A DNA stretch of 64,000 nucleotides from Paenibacillus silviterrae (GCF_030167925.1 NZ_JASKUT010000002.1:1612001-1676000), one strand, 5' to 3'. Positions 1 through 9,658 are shown, counted from the stretch's first letter. Translations and numbers: made by a program. The notes: generated by a model not told the origin, from the sequence alone.

Positions 1-1795
1 AAGACGGCAGCTCGGCATGTCCGAAGATCGGATCGACATAGCTGTTCATGCGAATGACGGGTATGTATTCGGGATCCTTGTAATAATGGTAGGCCAGATC
101 GAAGGTTGAACCGAAATGCACGCCCTCCAGCTTCTTCTCATCGGAATCGCTGATGCCGAAGAGCACCCCCCGGTCATTGAGGAACGGAAGCGTTGCATCG
201 AACATATCCTTGATGCACACGTAATTTTTCATTCGAGCTCCCCATTTCTTGTTGTGCATGCCGAAGCGGACCGGAATCTCCCGGCCGTTAAACGTACTGT
301 TTACCTCATCGTTCCACGGAATTGGAAAATGCGTATGCAGCAAATTGATCCCGAAGGGCAGCAGCGCATGCGCAGTATGGATATACATGGAGGAGACCCA
401 ATTGTTGTACCCCACAGAGCATTCGTACCACCAGCCGTCACTGAACAAGCCGTATTTCAGCTGATCGATCGCGCCCATCGGTCCGAAGACGAAGCGAAGC
501 GCCCGCTCCATATCTTCAATCGCCAACGCGCAGTAGAATGCGCCCGTAATTTCGGACAGCAGCCAGTTGGAAATATGTCCCCTCTGGATATGGTGATCCA
601 GAATGTCCATATAGATTCGGAACGTTCGTTCTATCGCCTCATGATCCTCCGGTGTCAGCACGCCGGAGCTGTGAATGATATCGTAAGGGATCGCCAGATG
701 CTGGAAGAAGTGTCCCTCCTGCACGTAGCTTTGACTGCAGCCCTTCTTCTTACGCGGATAGCCGGTCTCCTCATCGGTAAAATAACGCAGGAACGCTGCC
801 ACCTTCTCCGCATAGCGAAGCTCCTTGGTCAACGCATAGGCATAGGCGGCCGACATGATGTAATGCTCTTCGCTGGTCTCATAACAATAGTCGCGTTCCC
901 CAACCGGCACCGGCGGCCGTACGATCCAGGCTTCCGCATCCGCTATGATCTGATTGTACCCCGGTCGGAACTGTGGGTATCGGTCAATCTTGGCCTTCGC
1001 CGCAGCCCACATTTCATCGTTGTGATAAAGATACGGGTGAGGCAGCCTGCGCAGCGTCAGCAGCTCGATGTCCACAGCGCTTGCCCCGTCTCCGTTAGCA
1101 GTGAGGCGAAGCACCGTCTTCTCATGGCCGCCGTGCACCATGTTCTCGTGCACGTTTACGGCAACCATTATTTCCTTGCTGCCGTATGGCTCCAGCACAA
1201 ACCGGGACGGGGTCACCACGGGCAGCAGCGATTCCCAGCCGGTGAACTGTTGCTTCACGGCAACGCTTTGCCTCCGATCCGTACAATTATACACCCTCAT
1301 GGAGTAGACAACGGTCTCTCCAGCATCACCCGATTTCCCCCGTATAGGCGACTCGACGTATAGCTTCGCACCTCGAACCAGCCGTGCATCGAGCAGCACT
1401 GCGTTACCGCTCCATTCCAGCCGTTTCAGGAATCTCCAGATGTTCGATTTAGCAGATTCAATAGAGAAATCGGACAATTTGACCGTTACTTCGTGTTTTC
1501 CCTTTCCGGCGAGCCCTATCGAAGTTTCTACGTTTCGATCGTCCATGAAGCTCGCTTTCATGGAAATCTCCGTTTCCTCCTCACTTGCCAGGATCGTGAG
1601 CTTACATCCGAACCATCCCATAACATCCACGGCAGAGTCATTGCCCTGCTCAAAGCCGATAGGAAACCATCCCTGCGCATCATCAGGCGCCGGAAACTCT
1701 GCCTTTAAACCGTTGCTGAGTTCGTAGCCTTGCTCCAGCTTTTGCCCCTGGATGTTCCAATCCATCAAAACATGCAGTGACATTAACAAAGCCAT
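1..1795 (-). CDS. Heparinase II/III-like polysaccharide lyase (3' end outside window)
   Basis: The minus strand is open from an ATG at 1795 to the window edge, giving about 598 codons without a stop. An AGGAGG site lies 9 nt before the ATG. Residues 1-230 look like a beta-rich domain. From about residue 232 (LPHPYLYHNDEMWAAAK) the chain resembles the alpha/alpha-toroid of heparinase II/III and alginate lyases, with EGHFFQH, HISNWLLSE and SDGWWYECSVGYNNW in the usual order. These proteins cleave uronic-acid polysaccharides by beta-elimination. No signal peptide is visible, so the enzyme is probably intracellular and acts on imported oligosaccharides. It is the last visible gene of a run with GH28 and GH88 genes, where GH88 would take up its unsaturated products. 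The family call is fairly sure; the substrate is not. Confidence 0.8.
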   Translation of the reverse strand, partial: MALLMSLHVLMDWNIQGQKLEQGYELSNGLKAEFPAPDDAQGWFPIGFEQGNDSAVDVMGWFGCKLTILASEEETEISMKASFMDDRNVETSIGLAGKGKHEVTVKLSDFSIESAKSNIWRFLKRLEWSGNAVLLDARLVRGAKLYVESPIRGKSGDAGETVVYSMRVYNCTDRRQSVAVKQQFTGWESLLPVVTPSRFVLEPYGSKEIMVAVNVHENMVHGGHEKTVLRLTANGDGASAVDIELLTLRRLPHPYLYHNDEMWAAAKAKIDRYPQFRPGYNQIIADAEAWIVRPPVPVGERDYCYETSEEHYIMSAAYAYALTKELRYAEKVAAFLRYFTDEETGYPRKKKGCSQSYVQEGHFFQHLAIPYDIIHSSGVLTPEDHEAIERTFRIYMDILDHHIQRGHISNWLLSEITGAFYCALAIEDMERALRFVFGPMGAIDQLKYGLFSDGWWYECSVGYNNWVSSMYIHTAHALLPFGINLLHTHFPIPWNDEVNSTFNGREIPVRFGMHNKKWGARMKNYVCIKDMFDATLPFLNDRGVLFGISDSDEKKLEGVHFGSTFDLAYHYYKDPEYIPVIRMNSYVDPIFGHAELPS

Positions 1796-1816
1796 AATTT
1801 GATAACCTCCTTATGA

Positions 1817-3199
1817 TCATAGAAGCCCGATTCGAATTTTATTATCAATTTCGGTGATATCTTCCTTCCACGTCTTGCAATTTTCAAGGATATATGACAT
1901 TCTCGTATCTTCTTTCATGGCATGGAACTTCAAGCCGTCCAGCGTAAGCCGCTCCACATTTCGAATATCCATAAATGTCGTCCTGCTCCAGGTCGGATAA
2001 TAATTTTCAGATACGGCCTTCGGGTGCGCATACCGCATATCCCAAACCTTGGGATATGCCAAAGGAATGTCCTCCTTTTTTACCCCGCCAACAAAAGTAT
2101 AGGTTATGTTCTTCAAGGTTAGATCGCGAATAGGATAACTTTCGCAGGCATCGACTCGAATTCCGTTGAACGAGGGGCAACCCATCATATCATCGGTGAA
2201 GCGGTAATGGGTATTGCTCATCTCGTCATCGTCCGTCGCAATAATATCCGACAGCATAATCCGCTCCAGGGTGCCGATCTCCGGCATTTCACCAAGACTG
2301 ATCGAAGAACCGATACGAGCTAAACGATTGTTCAGAATGATAAAGATCGGCCGTGTTACATTCCGCATGACAAGGCCTTGTGCTACGATATCTGTAATAC
2401 TGCCGCCTTCGGTGCATTCAATCTTGATCCCCTCACGCCACACATTCTCAAACGTACAATTATGAATCGTAACGTTCGAAATATCGCCCACGGATTTAAG
2501 TCCTATGCGAATGCCTGCACAAATGGAGGTGAAGTGGCAGTTCGATATGTGCACATTTTTCATCGGAAAGTCTTTGCTGCTTGCTTGTAAACAAAGGTTA
2601 TCATCCGTACCCAAAATTTTGCAATTGGAGACAAATACGTTCCTGCAGCCGTCATAATCAAGCCCGTCTCCGTTGTACCTTCTGTCATTCCGAATATCCA
2701 AGTCCTCACACCAAATATTCTCACTGTCCAGGAAGGCCGTGGTCCACGCCGTCGAGTTGTAGAGACGAAGTCCTTTAACGTGAATGTTTTTGCAGCGCAA
2801 AAACCGCATCATCATCGGGCGATAAATACTGCCTTCATTCGGAAAGCTCTCGGCGTTGCCATTAATCTCACCCTGTCCGATGACGCCGATGTTCGTAGCG
2901 TCTTCAGCATAAATAAAGCATTTATCCATATCCTTCTCGTTAATATAACGATTATAATGAGTACCGTCCGGATAATCACGAATATCCGGGTTTGCAAGCA
3001 GCGTTGCAGACGGATTCACATGTAAATAAACATTCGTTTTCAAAAAAATCGTGCCTGAGACAAACGTGCCCCCAGCCAATACGACATATCCGCCGCCAGC
3101 CTCAAAACAGTCATCAATCGCTTTTTGAATGGCTTTCGTGTCAACCGTGACGCCGTCCCCTTTGGCGCCGTATTCTCTCACATCAAATACATCCCGCAT
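1817..3199 (-). CDS. GH28 family pectin-type glycoside hydrolase
   Basis: A 460-residue right-handed beta-helix enzyme. It opens with FDVREYGAKGDGVTVDTKAIQ, the standard N-terminus of GH28 proteins. The acidic cluster YNGDGLDYDG followed by LGTDDNLCLQASS corresponds to the two catalytic Asp blocks, and GIRIGLKS corresponds to the RIK-type block. The GH28 family hydrolyses galacturonic-acid linkages in homogalacturonan or rhamnogalacturonan. No signal peptide is present, which suggests action on imported oligosaccharides. GGAGGT lies 6 nt before the ATG. The gene sits 42 nt downstream of the GH88 gene and 21 nt upstream of the lyase, so the three are probably one operon. Exact linkage specificity cannot be read from sequence. 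Confidence 0.88.
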   Translation of the reverse strand: MRDVFDVREYGAKGDGVTVDTKAIQKAIDDCFEAGGGYVVLAGGTFVSGTIFLKTNVYLHVNPSATLLANPDIRDYPDGTHYNRYINEKDMDKCFIYAEDATNIGVIGQGEINGNAESFPNEGSIYRPMMMRFLRCKNIHVKGLRLYNSTAWTTAFLDSENIWCEDLDIRNDRRYNGDGLDYDGCRNVFVSNCKILGTDDNLCLQASSKDFPMKNVHISNCHFTSICAGIRIGLKSVGDISNVTIHNCTFENVWREGIKIECTEGGSITDIVAQGLVMRNVTRPIFIILNNRLARIGSSISLGEMPEIGTLERIMLSDIIATDDDEMSNTHYRFTDDMMGCPSFNGIRVDACESYPIRDLTLKNITYTFVGGVKKEDIPLAYPKVWDMRYAHPKAVSENYYPTWSRTTFMDIRNVERLTLDGLKFHAMKEDTRMSYILENCKTWKEDITEIDNKIRIGLL

Positions 3200-3241
3200 C
3201 TCGTTACCTCCAATGTCCCGCTTGTCCCATCGATACGAAGT

Positions 3242-4369
3242 TTAAAAAATCCGGGTGCGCCATCCGTTCAGCTTGGCGAACGCCTCAATGAAATAATAGT
3301 CACCGAAAATCAAGGAATAATTAACGTGATGATTCAGCGGCCGGTTGCCGGTGGCCTTCGTTAATATAGGCTGAACTTCAGGGCATTCCCAAATCGCATA
3401 CTGCTCAGAGAGCGAATAGAGAATACGTTTTGCGGCATTTTCGTACAGCGGCTTCTCCGCATCCGGCACCCGTTCCGCGATCTCAAGTAAACCCGAAGCG
3501 GCAATCGCACCTGCGGAGCTGTCCCGCGGTTCCCCAGCAGGGTCCGGTAGTCGGAAATCCCAATAAGGTACGTCATCCTCCGGCAAGGAGGCGATGAAGA
3601 AATGCGCAACTCGCTTGGCAGCGTTCAAATATCTCACATCGTCTGTGTCCCGGTAAGCTAAAGCAAAGCCGTACAACGCCCAAGCCGTACCTCGGCTCCA
3701 AGCAGAATCCTTTGTGTGCCCTTGTCCGCCCAGCGCCCCCAGGTACGCCCCCGTCACGGGATCGAACGAGATAATATGGTTCACCGAGCCGTCTTCGCGA
3801 ATCGCATATTGGAGTACCGTATCAGCATGACGTACGGCGATATGCCTATACCGTTCCTCTCCCGACACACGGTAGGCCCAGAAAAGTAGAGGAATATTCA
3901 TCATGCAGTCAATAATCGCCCAGCCGGGAACCTCCGAGCCATCCGGCCCACGGTCCCATGCACGAATAAAGCCACCGGCGGAATTGAACCGGTTTGCCAG
4001 GAAGTTTGCCGCTTCAAGTCCGCGCTCCTTAGCATCCGGATCTCCGGTCAACTTGTACTTTATCACCGCAGTAGGCAGAAATTGAAAGCCCACATCGTGA
4101 TTGAATTCATCGGCAGGTATTCGCAGCCATTCCCCAAGCTCCTCATCCCGCTGCCAAACCGCTTGCTTATACCGCTCCTTGCCTGTAACGTCATAGAGGA
4201 TCCATAATATGCCCGGCCAAAAACCGGACGTCCACCAGTCGGGACGGCGGCTCTGGTAAATGCCATCCTCTCCGGCATGGTCAAGCCATGCATCGCCGTT
4301 CTGTTCCAATAGTCTCATGACCTTCTCGTCCATTCTCTTCATCATCCGATCGATGTAGGCTCGATCCAT
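3242..4369 (-). CDS. GH88 unsaturated glucuronyl hydrolase
   Basis: A 375-residue alpha/alpha-barrel enzyme removing the 4,5-unsaturated uronic acid that lyases leave on oligosaccharide ends. FWPGILWILYDVTG, FNHDVGFQF (Asp92) and WAIIDCMMN (Asp154) match the two-Asp active site of Bacillus UGL, where the residues are Asp88 and Asp149. SAWSRGTAWALYG is also typical of the family. The ATG at 4369 was preferred because AGGTGG lies 5 nt upstream of it; a longer reading from 4408 has no such site. It is the first gene of the GH88-GH28-lyase set and is divergent from an AraC regulator. The product of the lyase fits as its substrate. No export signal is seen. Confidence 0.9.
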   Translation of the reverse strand: MDRAYIDRMMKRMDEKVMRLLEQNGDAWLDHAGEDGIYQSRRPDWWTSGFWPGILWILYDVTGKERYKQAVWQRDEELGEWLRIPADEFNHDVGFQFLPTAVIKYKLTGDPDAKERGLEAANFLANRFNSAGGFIRAWDRGPDGSEVPGWAIIDCMMNIPLLFWAYRVSGEERYRHIAVRHADTVLQYAIREDGSVNHIISFDPVTGAYLGALGGQGHTKDSAWSRGTAWALYGFALAYRDTDDVRYLNAAKRVAHFFIASLPEDDVPYWDFRLPDPAGEPRDSSAGAIAASGLLEIAERVPDAEKPLYENAAKRILYSLSEQYAIWECPEVQPILTKATGNRPLNHHVNYSLIFGDYYFIEAFAKLNGWRTRIF

Positions 4370-4566
4370 CTTTACCACCTCTATGCTTCTATTCCTGAAA
4401 TATTGCAAAGCGCCAGTCGCATGCGACCTGCAAGTTGAAACATTCGCTACACCTGAACTTTTTTTGTTATATAATTGATATTATCCTTCATAAAAGAAGA
4501 TTAAAATGCACTTTTTATTATTTACCTACATTTATTTTGGAATATTGGAATAAAGGGGAGTCATCG

Positions 4567-5454
4567 TTGGACAATGATATTTATTTGACAGCGGACCGCT
4601 TTCCCCTCGTCCGGGATATGGGCCATAACCGTACACAAGAATGGTATACACATCCGGACCGGGTGGTGGATTACGATGTATTTCTATATGTTACAGAGGG
4701 AAGGATGCAGGTCATTGAGGAGGGAACCGAATATTTTGTCGGGGAGCGGGAGCATTTATTTTTAAGAAAAGGACGACATCATTGGGGAAAAAAATTGACG
4801 CTGCCCGGAACCTCCTGGTGGTGGATCCATTTTAACACGCTAAGGGATGATGACACGACGTATAAGAATCCCACCATCGTACCAAAGATTGGACATGTTG
4901 CTCCCGACCATTATCAATTCCGGATTCCGCTGCCGAAATTCGGTTCATCCTCCTTACATAAGGAGACAGAAGCGCGGCTGAGCTCGATCTATGAAGCCTA
5001 TATTCATCCTGATCCGCGGCCCTACTGGATGACGGAAGTTAGTATGAATGCTTATCGGCTGTTTATCGGCCTTCAGGAGCTGCAGCAACAATCAAAGGTT
5101 CAGCAGCAAGAAGCTGCACCGTCTGGCAAAGCTGAAGCGCATGTGGCACGCATCCTGGACTATGTAACCCTTCACGCCGAAGAGGAATTCGACTCCAAAC
5201 AACTGGCGAAGTTCATGGGGCTTAATTACAGCCATCTGTCCTCCCTGTTCGCCAAACGCACCGGACAAACCATCATAGAGGTTCACACCCGACTGCGAAT
5301 GAATCGCGCGCTTCACCTGATGCGTACCACTTCGCTTAATATATCGGAGATCAGTGAACGTCTCGGGTACCAGAATCCGTTTTATTTCACAAGAGTATTT
5401 AAGAAGGTAATGGGAGAAGCACCGTCCTCCTACTTGAAACACATTTACAGATAA
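4567..5454 (+). CDS. AraC family transcriptional regulator of the polysaccharide locus
   Basis: A 295-residue regulator with an N-terminal cupin-like ligand domain (about residues 20-115, with FLYVTEGRMQVI) and a C-terminal pair of helix-turn-helix motifs (about residues 190-290, ending GYQNPFYFTRVFKKVMGEAPSSY). I chose a TTG start at 4567 because AGGGGAG lies 6 nt before it, whereas the upstream ATG at 4435 has no ribosome site and would add an unrelated AT-rich stretch. The gene is divergent from GH88, with about 200 nt between, so it most likely activates that operon in response to a sugar. A 22-bp perfect inverted repeat follows the stop. Confidence 0.85.
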   Translation: MDNDIYLTADRFPLVRDMGHNRTQEWYTHPDRVVDYDVFLYVTEGRMQVIEEGTEYFVGEREHLFLRKGRHHWGKKLTLPGTSWWWIHFNTLRDDDTTYKNPTIVPKIGHVAPDHYQFRIPLPKFGSSSLHKETEARLSSIYEAYIHPDPRPYWMTEVSMNAYRLFIGLQELQQQSKVQQQEAAPSGKAEAHVARILDYVTLHAEEEFDSKQLAKFMGLNYSHLSSLFAKRTGQTIIEVHTRLRMNRALHLMRTTSLNISEISERLGYQNPFYFTRVFKKVMGEAPSSYLKHIYR

Positions 5455-5475
5455 CACTTTAGCCGTAAAGGACCT

Positions 5476-5520
5476 AACTTAAACAGCAACAAGGAGCAGC
5501 TCCTTGTTGCTGTTTAAGTT
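5476..5520. terminator. Perfect inverted repeat between convergent genes
   Basis: Two 22-nt arms are exact reverse complements around a single central base, starting AACTTAAACAGCAACAAG. It lies between the araC stop at 5454 and the bmrD stop at 5539 and probably ends transcription from both sides. The trailing T tract is short. Confidence 0.75.
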
Positions 5521-5538
5521 GCGGACTAAGTTACATCC

Positions 5539-7551
5539 CTATATGACAGCAACAGCTTTCCCATTTCCCTGTTGCAACTCGTACATTTGATAATATTGAC
5601 CTTGCTGCGCCATGAGCTGATTGTGTGTGCCTCGTTCAATAATTTCACCGCGATCCAGCACGAGAATAAGATCCGCGGCTTTAACCGTCGATAGCCGATG
5701 CGCTATGACGAACGTTGTACGCCCCTTTTTCACAACGTCCAGCGCCTTCTGTATGATCGCTTCCGTCTCGGAATCAATGTTCGAGGTCGCTTCGTCAAGG
5801 ATAAGAATCGCCGGATCGAAAGCAAGCGCCCTCGCAAACGAAATCAACTGCCTCTGTCCCGCAGAAAGCGTGCTCCCCTTCTCGATAACAGGTTCATTAA
5901 TTCCACGTGGCAGCTGTGTGAGCAATTCAGCCGCGCCCACATCATGCAGCGCCTTCACGATTTGTTCGGTCGAAATGGACGGATTATCAAGCGATACATT
6001 GGAGGCAATCGTCCCTGTAAATAAAAATGGATCCTGCAGCACAATACCCATATGCTTACGAAGCGTTTGGCGAGGTAAACTTTCGATTGGGTAACCATCA
6101 ATCGTAATACTTCCCTTATCTACATCGTAGAACCGGAAAAGCAAATTCAGAATCGAGCTCTTACCTGAACCCGTATGCCCGACAAGAGCAATCGTTTGGC
6201 CTTGCTTTGCTTCGAACGAGATTCCCTTCAGTACCGGTTCACCCTTGGCATAAGAGAACCAAACCTTGTCAAACGTAACATTCCCTCGGTATCGCGGTAT
6301 ATTTCTGTCGGATACATCCTCTCCCTCCTCATTCATGAGGACAAATACACGATCGGCGCTGACAAGCGCCTGCTCCAGGTTGGGCAACTGATTCACAATA
6401 TTGACGACAGGCTGAAACATACGATTCATGAGATCAACAAACGCATAGAGTACGCCCAGCGAAATACCGCCTGTTACCGTGCCAAGTGAAACCCCGGAGA
6501 AATACCAGATCATTGCGACAAATGCCATATTTCGTAGGGCCCCAACAAGGTTATGGGAGGTCAAGGAGTTCAGATGCAGCAGCTTATTTCGAAACTGATA
6601 ATACCGCTGATTAAACGCTTCGAACTCCTCTTCCTGCATCTTTTCCTTGCGGAAAGCCTGTATGATCGGCATCCCTTGGATAGATTCGTTGATCATGCCG
6701 TTCATTTCGGAAAGGGTAGAACGTATGACGCGATTGTAATGCGAAGCAAACTTGCGGTAGATAACGATCCACAATGCGAGTACGGGAATGACAAGCAGGC
6801 AAATCAGAGCCAACCGATAATCGAGTAAAAGCATCGCTCCTAGTATGGCAACAATGTACAATATCCCTGAGAAAAAGTTGGCCAAGACGGTTACGTACAA
6901 ATCCTTGATGGCGTCCGTATCGTTTGTGATTCGGGACACCACTTTTCCCGCCGGTAAATTATCAAAGAACCGAATCGGCAGGCGATTGATATGAGCGAAC
7001 ACATCATCACGCATCCTACGTATAATCCGGTTGGCCGAGGTTTGCAGCCAGTATCGTTGCCCGTAGCTAAAGAGTGCTGAAATGACCGTCATCGCTCCAA
7101 AAATCAAAACCAGGCGATAAATGCTTGTAAACTCCGGTTTATAGAAATCAAACAATTGTTCCTTTGATAGAGGCTGCTCCTTCTCCTGCATATCCGAATT
7201 CATTCGGGCAAAATAAAATGTACCCCCCTCCTGCCGTACCCGACCTTCGCCGCCTCGTTCATGCTCCGGAACCCGGTCGCCTCGCTTCCAATAGACACCG
7301 TCATAAAAAATCGCGGCCGCCGTACCCTCTTTCACCTGATACCACGGTTTCTCAATACCCGCTATATGCTCATCAATTATCCTCTTCGCGATAAAAGGTC
7401 CCGTGAGTTCCGCTGCAATAGCAATGACTAGCATGACGAGAGCCATAATGATCGTCTTTTTGTATAATAGAGCATAGGTAAACAATCGCTTGATCGGTCG
7501 GGCTCTTCGCACCGCTTCGCTGTCTATCTCCCATTCGAAATCTTCACTCAT
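5539..7551 (-). CDS. bmrD: ABC multidrug exporter half-transporter, BmrD (YheH) type
   Basis: A 670-residue half-transporter with six membrane segments and a nucleotide-binding domain. Walker A is GHTGSGKSS (458-466), the signature is LSAGQ (562-566), Walker B ends in LDE with catalytic Glu587, and the H-loop is His618. A hydrophilic insert of about 75 residues (65-140) between the first two membrane helices is characteristic of BmrD/YheH, and the length matches. In the B. subtilis heterodimer BmrD supplies the catalytic Glu and an imperfect signature, as seen here. It follows bmrC by 21 nt. The pair should export drugs at the cytoplasmic membrane. The 22-bp inverted repeat lies beyond the stop. 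Confidence 0.92.
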   Translation of the reverse strand: MSEDFEWEIDSEAVRRARPIKRLFTYALLYKKTIIMALVMLVIAIAAELTGPFIAKRIIDEHIAGIEKPWYQVKEGTAAAIFYDGVYWKRGDRVPEHERGGEGRVRQEGGTFYFARMNSDMQEKEQPLSKEQLFDFYKPEFTSIYRLVLIFGAMTVISALFSYGQRYWLQTSANRIIRRMRDDVFAHINRLPIRFFDNLPAGKVVSRITNDTDAIKDLYVTVLANFFSGILYIVAILGAMLLLDYRLALICLLVIPVLALWIVIYRKFASHYNRVIRSTLSEMNGMINESIQGMPIIQAFRKEKMQEEEFEAFNQRYYQFRNKLLHLNSLTSHNLVGALRNMAFVAMIWYFSGVSLGTVTGGISLGVLYAFVDLMNRMFQPVVNIVNQLPNLEQALVSADRVFVLMNEEGEDVSDRNIPRYRGNVTFDKVWFSYAKGEPVLKGISFEAKQGQTIALVGHTGSGKSSILNLLFRFYDVDKGSITIDGYPIESLPRQTLRKHMGIVLQDPFLFTGTIASNVSLDNPSISTEQIVKALHDVGAAELLTQLPRGINEPVIEKGSTLSAGQRQLISFARALAFDPAILILDEATSNIDSETEAIIQKALDVVKKGRTTFVIAHRLSTVKAADLILVLDRGEIIERGTHNQLMAQQGQYYQMYELQQGNGKAVAVI

Positions 7552-7572
7552 CCGCTGTTTCCCACACCTTTC

Positions 7573-9324
7573 CTAAGTCTGCATTTCTTCAGCAGCCTGC
7601 TGCCGCTCCCATTGTTCCCAATACCATCCTCCAACCGCAAGAAGCTCCTCATGTGTACCCATTTCTACGATTCGTCCGTTTTCCAGTACAATGATCTGCT
7701 CTGCATGCTGAACAGCCGATAAACGATGAGTGACGATCAGTGTTGTTTTACCGGCACGCGATCGCCGAATGTTCGCGATGATTTCGGCCTCTGTCTTGGC
7801 ATCCACGGCAGATAATGCATCATCCAGTATCAAAATCTGCGGATTGCCGATCAAAGCACGTGCAATGGATACGCGTTGTTTTTGGCCGCCGGAGAGGGCA
7901 ACGCCTTTCTCGCCCACAAGCGTATCCAAGCCTTTCGGTAGAAATTCTAGGTCCTTCTTTAAAGCGGACAGCTCAATGGCTTCTTCCAACTGGTCATGGT
8001 TTTCACCCAGCCCCTTCTGGCCGAATAAAATATTATCCCGAACCGTTCGCGAGAATAAGAAAGGACTTTGCTGCACATAGCCCAGCCACCCCTTCAAATC
8101 ATCGAACGCAATTTGCTCTAGAGGCTTCTCCGTGACCGTCAGTTGACCTTGCCCTTTTGGGTACTCGCGAAGCAACTGCCTGATCAAGGTCGTTTTGCCG
8201 CTCCCCGTTCGACCAACGATGCCTAATGTTTGGCCCCGTTCTATCCGAAACTTCATTTCATGAAGATTGGTTTCGGCCGACAAAGGATATTGGAACGACA
8301 CTCCTTTAAATTCAATGGCATCTGGTTCTTTTATCCTGATCGCATGAGGCGATTCCACAACATCCGCAGGATAGGACAAGGTTTCGTTCACCCGATCCAA
8401 CGATGCATTTCCACGCTGCATAATATTAATGAGCTCCCCGATGGCGAACATAGGCCAGATCAGCATCCCAAGATACACGTTAAAGGTAACCAGCGTGCCG
8501 ACGGTCAGCTCGCTATGGAACACAAGATTTGCTCCGTAAGCAAGACCAACGATATAGCTGGCCCCGACGATGATCTTAATCGTGGGGTCGAATAAAGCAT
8601 CGATTTTCGCAACGGCGATGTTCTTCTCTAATACGTCTGCCGTAACGCTGCTGAATTTAGCTTCGGCCGCGCGTTCTTGGACGAATGCACGGATCACACG
8701 AGTTCCTGATATCGTCTCAAGCACTCCGTCGTTCATTACGCCAAATGCGTCTTGTGCTTCTTTAAACCGTACATGAATCCACTTTCCAAAAAACTGAATA
8801 GTGAGAGCAAGAATCGGCAGAGGAACAATCGCGGCCAGCGTTAGCTTCCAAGAAATAAAAAACATCATGGCGCCGATTAACGTCATCATCCACACCGTTG
8901 CGTCAATAAGAGTTAATATCCCAAAGCCTGCTGTCATAGAAACATCCTTTAGATCGTTTGTTGCCCTTGCCATTAAATCACCCGTACGATGCTTCTCATA
9001 AAAGGATGGAGTCATCTTAAGCAAATGCCGCATGAGCTTTGATCTCAGCAGCCGTTCCACGACAAAAGCGCCTCCGAACAGTTGGTACATCCAAATGTAA
9101 GTAATCGCATAAATGATTACCGCCAGACCACCCAGCAAAAGTACCGTCTGTGTCACCAAACCCCAATGAAGGCTTCCTTGCTGCATGTGATCAATCATAT
9201 CTCCCACCAATTTCGGCGGAATAATTTCAATCAACCCAGCTACAATGAGCAGGGGAATCGCAATGCTGTACCTTTTCCACTCTAAACGAAAAAACCAACC
9301 CAATTTCCCTAATACCGACAGCAA
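7573..9324 (-). CDS. bmrC: ABC multidrug exporter half-transporter, BmrC (YheI) type
   Basis: A 583-residue half-transporter whose TTG start yields MLSVLGKLGWFFR, close to the known BmrC N-terminus. Walker A is GRTGSGKTT (371-379) and the signature is the canonical LSGGQ (477-481). The residue after the Walker B Asp is Asp502 instead of Glu, so this subunit contributes the degenerate ATP site of a heterodimer with BmrD downstream. AGGGGAG lies about 11 nt before the TTG. The upstream leader contains a small ORF and hairpins resembling the attenuation arrangement known for B. subtilis bmrCD, so expression is probably induced by ribosome-targeting drugs. The assignment rests on family resemblance and the matching pair. 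Confidence 0.92.
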   Translation of the reverse strand: MLSVLGKLGWFFRLEWKRYSIAIPLLIVAGLIEIIPPKLVGDMIDHMQQGSLHWGLVTQTVLLLGGLAVIIYAITYIWMYQLFGGAFVVERLLRSKLMRHLLKMTPSFYEKHRTGDLMARATNDLKDVSMTAGFGILTLIDATVWMMTLIGAMMFFISWKLTLAAIVPLPILALTIQFFGKWIHVRFKEAQDAFGVMNDGVLETISGTRVIRAFVQERAAEAKFSSVTADVLEKNIAVAKIDALFDPTIKIIVGASYIVGLAYGANLVFHSELTVGTLVTFNVYLGMLIWPMFAIGELINIMQRGNASLDRVNETLSYPADVVESPHAIRIKEPDAIEFKGVSFQYPLSAETNLHEMKFRIERGQTLGIVGRTGSGKTTLIRQLLREYPKGQGQLTVTEKPLEQIAFDDLKGWLGYVQQSPFLFSRTVRDNILFGQKGLGENHDQLEEAIELSALKKDLEFLPKGLDTLVGEKGVALSGGQKQRVSIARALIGNPQILILDDALSAVDAKTEAEIIANIRRSRAGKTTLIVTHRLSAVQHAEQIIVLENGRIVEMGTHEELLAVGGWYWEQWERQQAAEEMQT

Positions 9325-9347
9325 GTCATCCGACTCTCCCCTCTACA

Positions 9348-9416
9348 TTAACAAAAGCGCATGCCACGAATGAATCGCAACCTGCGCTTTTTGGGCTCGT
9401 TATTCATAAGACGCAT
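9348..9416 (-). CDS. Candidate leader peptide of bmrC-bmrD
   Basis: A 22-codon ORF (MRLMNNEPKKRRLRFIRGMRFC, or 19 codons from the second ATG at 9407) ends 23 nt before the bmrC start codon. It is rich in Arg and Lys. Its last codons run through the 3' arm of a hairpin (9353-9361 with 9383-9391), so a ribosome on it would affect folding. In B. subtilis the bmrB leader plays such a role ahead of bmrCD; this ORF is shorter and not an evident homologue. No good ribosome binding site is seen, so translation is uncertain. Confidence 0.4.
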   Translation of the reverse strand: MRLMNNEPKKRRLRFIRGMRFC

Positions 9417-9435
9417 GATATGGTATTAATGCGTC
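9353..9435 (-). promoter_or_regulatory. Probable attenuator leader of bmrC-bmrD
   Basis: Two hairpins lie in the leader. The first pairs GACGCAT and ATGCGTC (9410-9416 with 9429-9435). The second pairs AAAAGCGCA and TGCGCTTTT (9353-9361 with 9383-9391), then GTT, which could act as a weak intrinsic terminator. The second is inside the candidate leader ORF, so ribosome stalling could prevent it forming. Confidence 0.5.
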
Positions 9436-9658
9436 CTACCACCGAAGCAGGAAGTTATTTTATGTATACTGTTGTTAGACATAGTAAGAAGACATATTTG
9501 TCTAGAAGTAAACATCATACATTGCTCCCTCCGAATGTTTTCAACCTCTTCATTATTTTCCATTTTTTAGTTTCGATCAAGGGGAAAGTCTGTTTTAGAT
9601 GATTTTTACAAAAAAACTTTTTGTTTTCTGATTGCCTTCTTATTCCTATTGAGAGATT

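Noticed and set aside
116-1363. Long plus-strand ORF (415 codons)
   Set aside because: It is antisense to the heparinase-like gene, which has the ribosome site, family motifs and codon use; the plus-strand reading has neither.
4435-4566. Extended N-terminus of the AraC regulator from the ATG at 4435
   Set aside because: AT-rich, without ribosome site, and it would run through the promoter region; the TTG at 4567 has a strong site.
9420-9602. 60-codon plus-strand ORF between bmrC and the oxidase-like gene
   Set aside because: No ribosome site, unusual composition, and it runs antisense to the leader and promoter region of bmrC.
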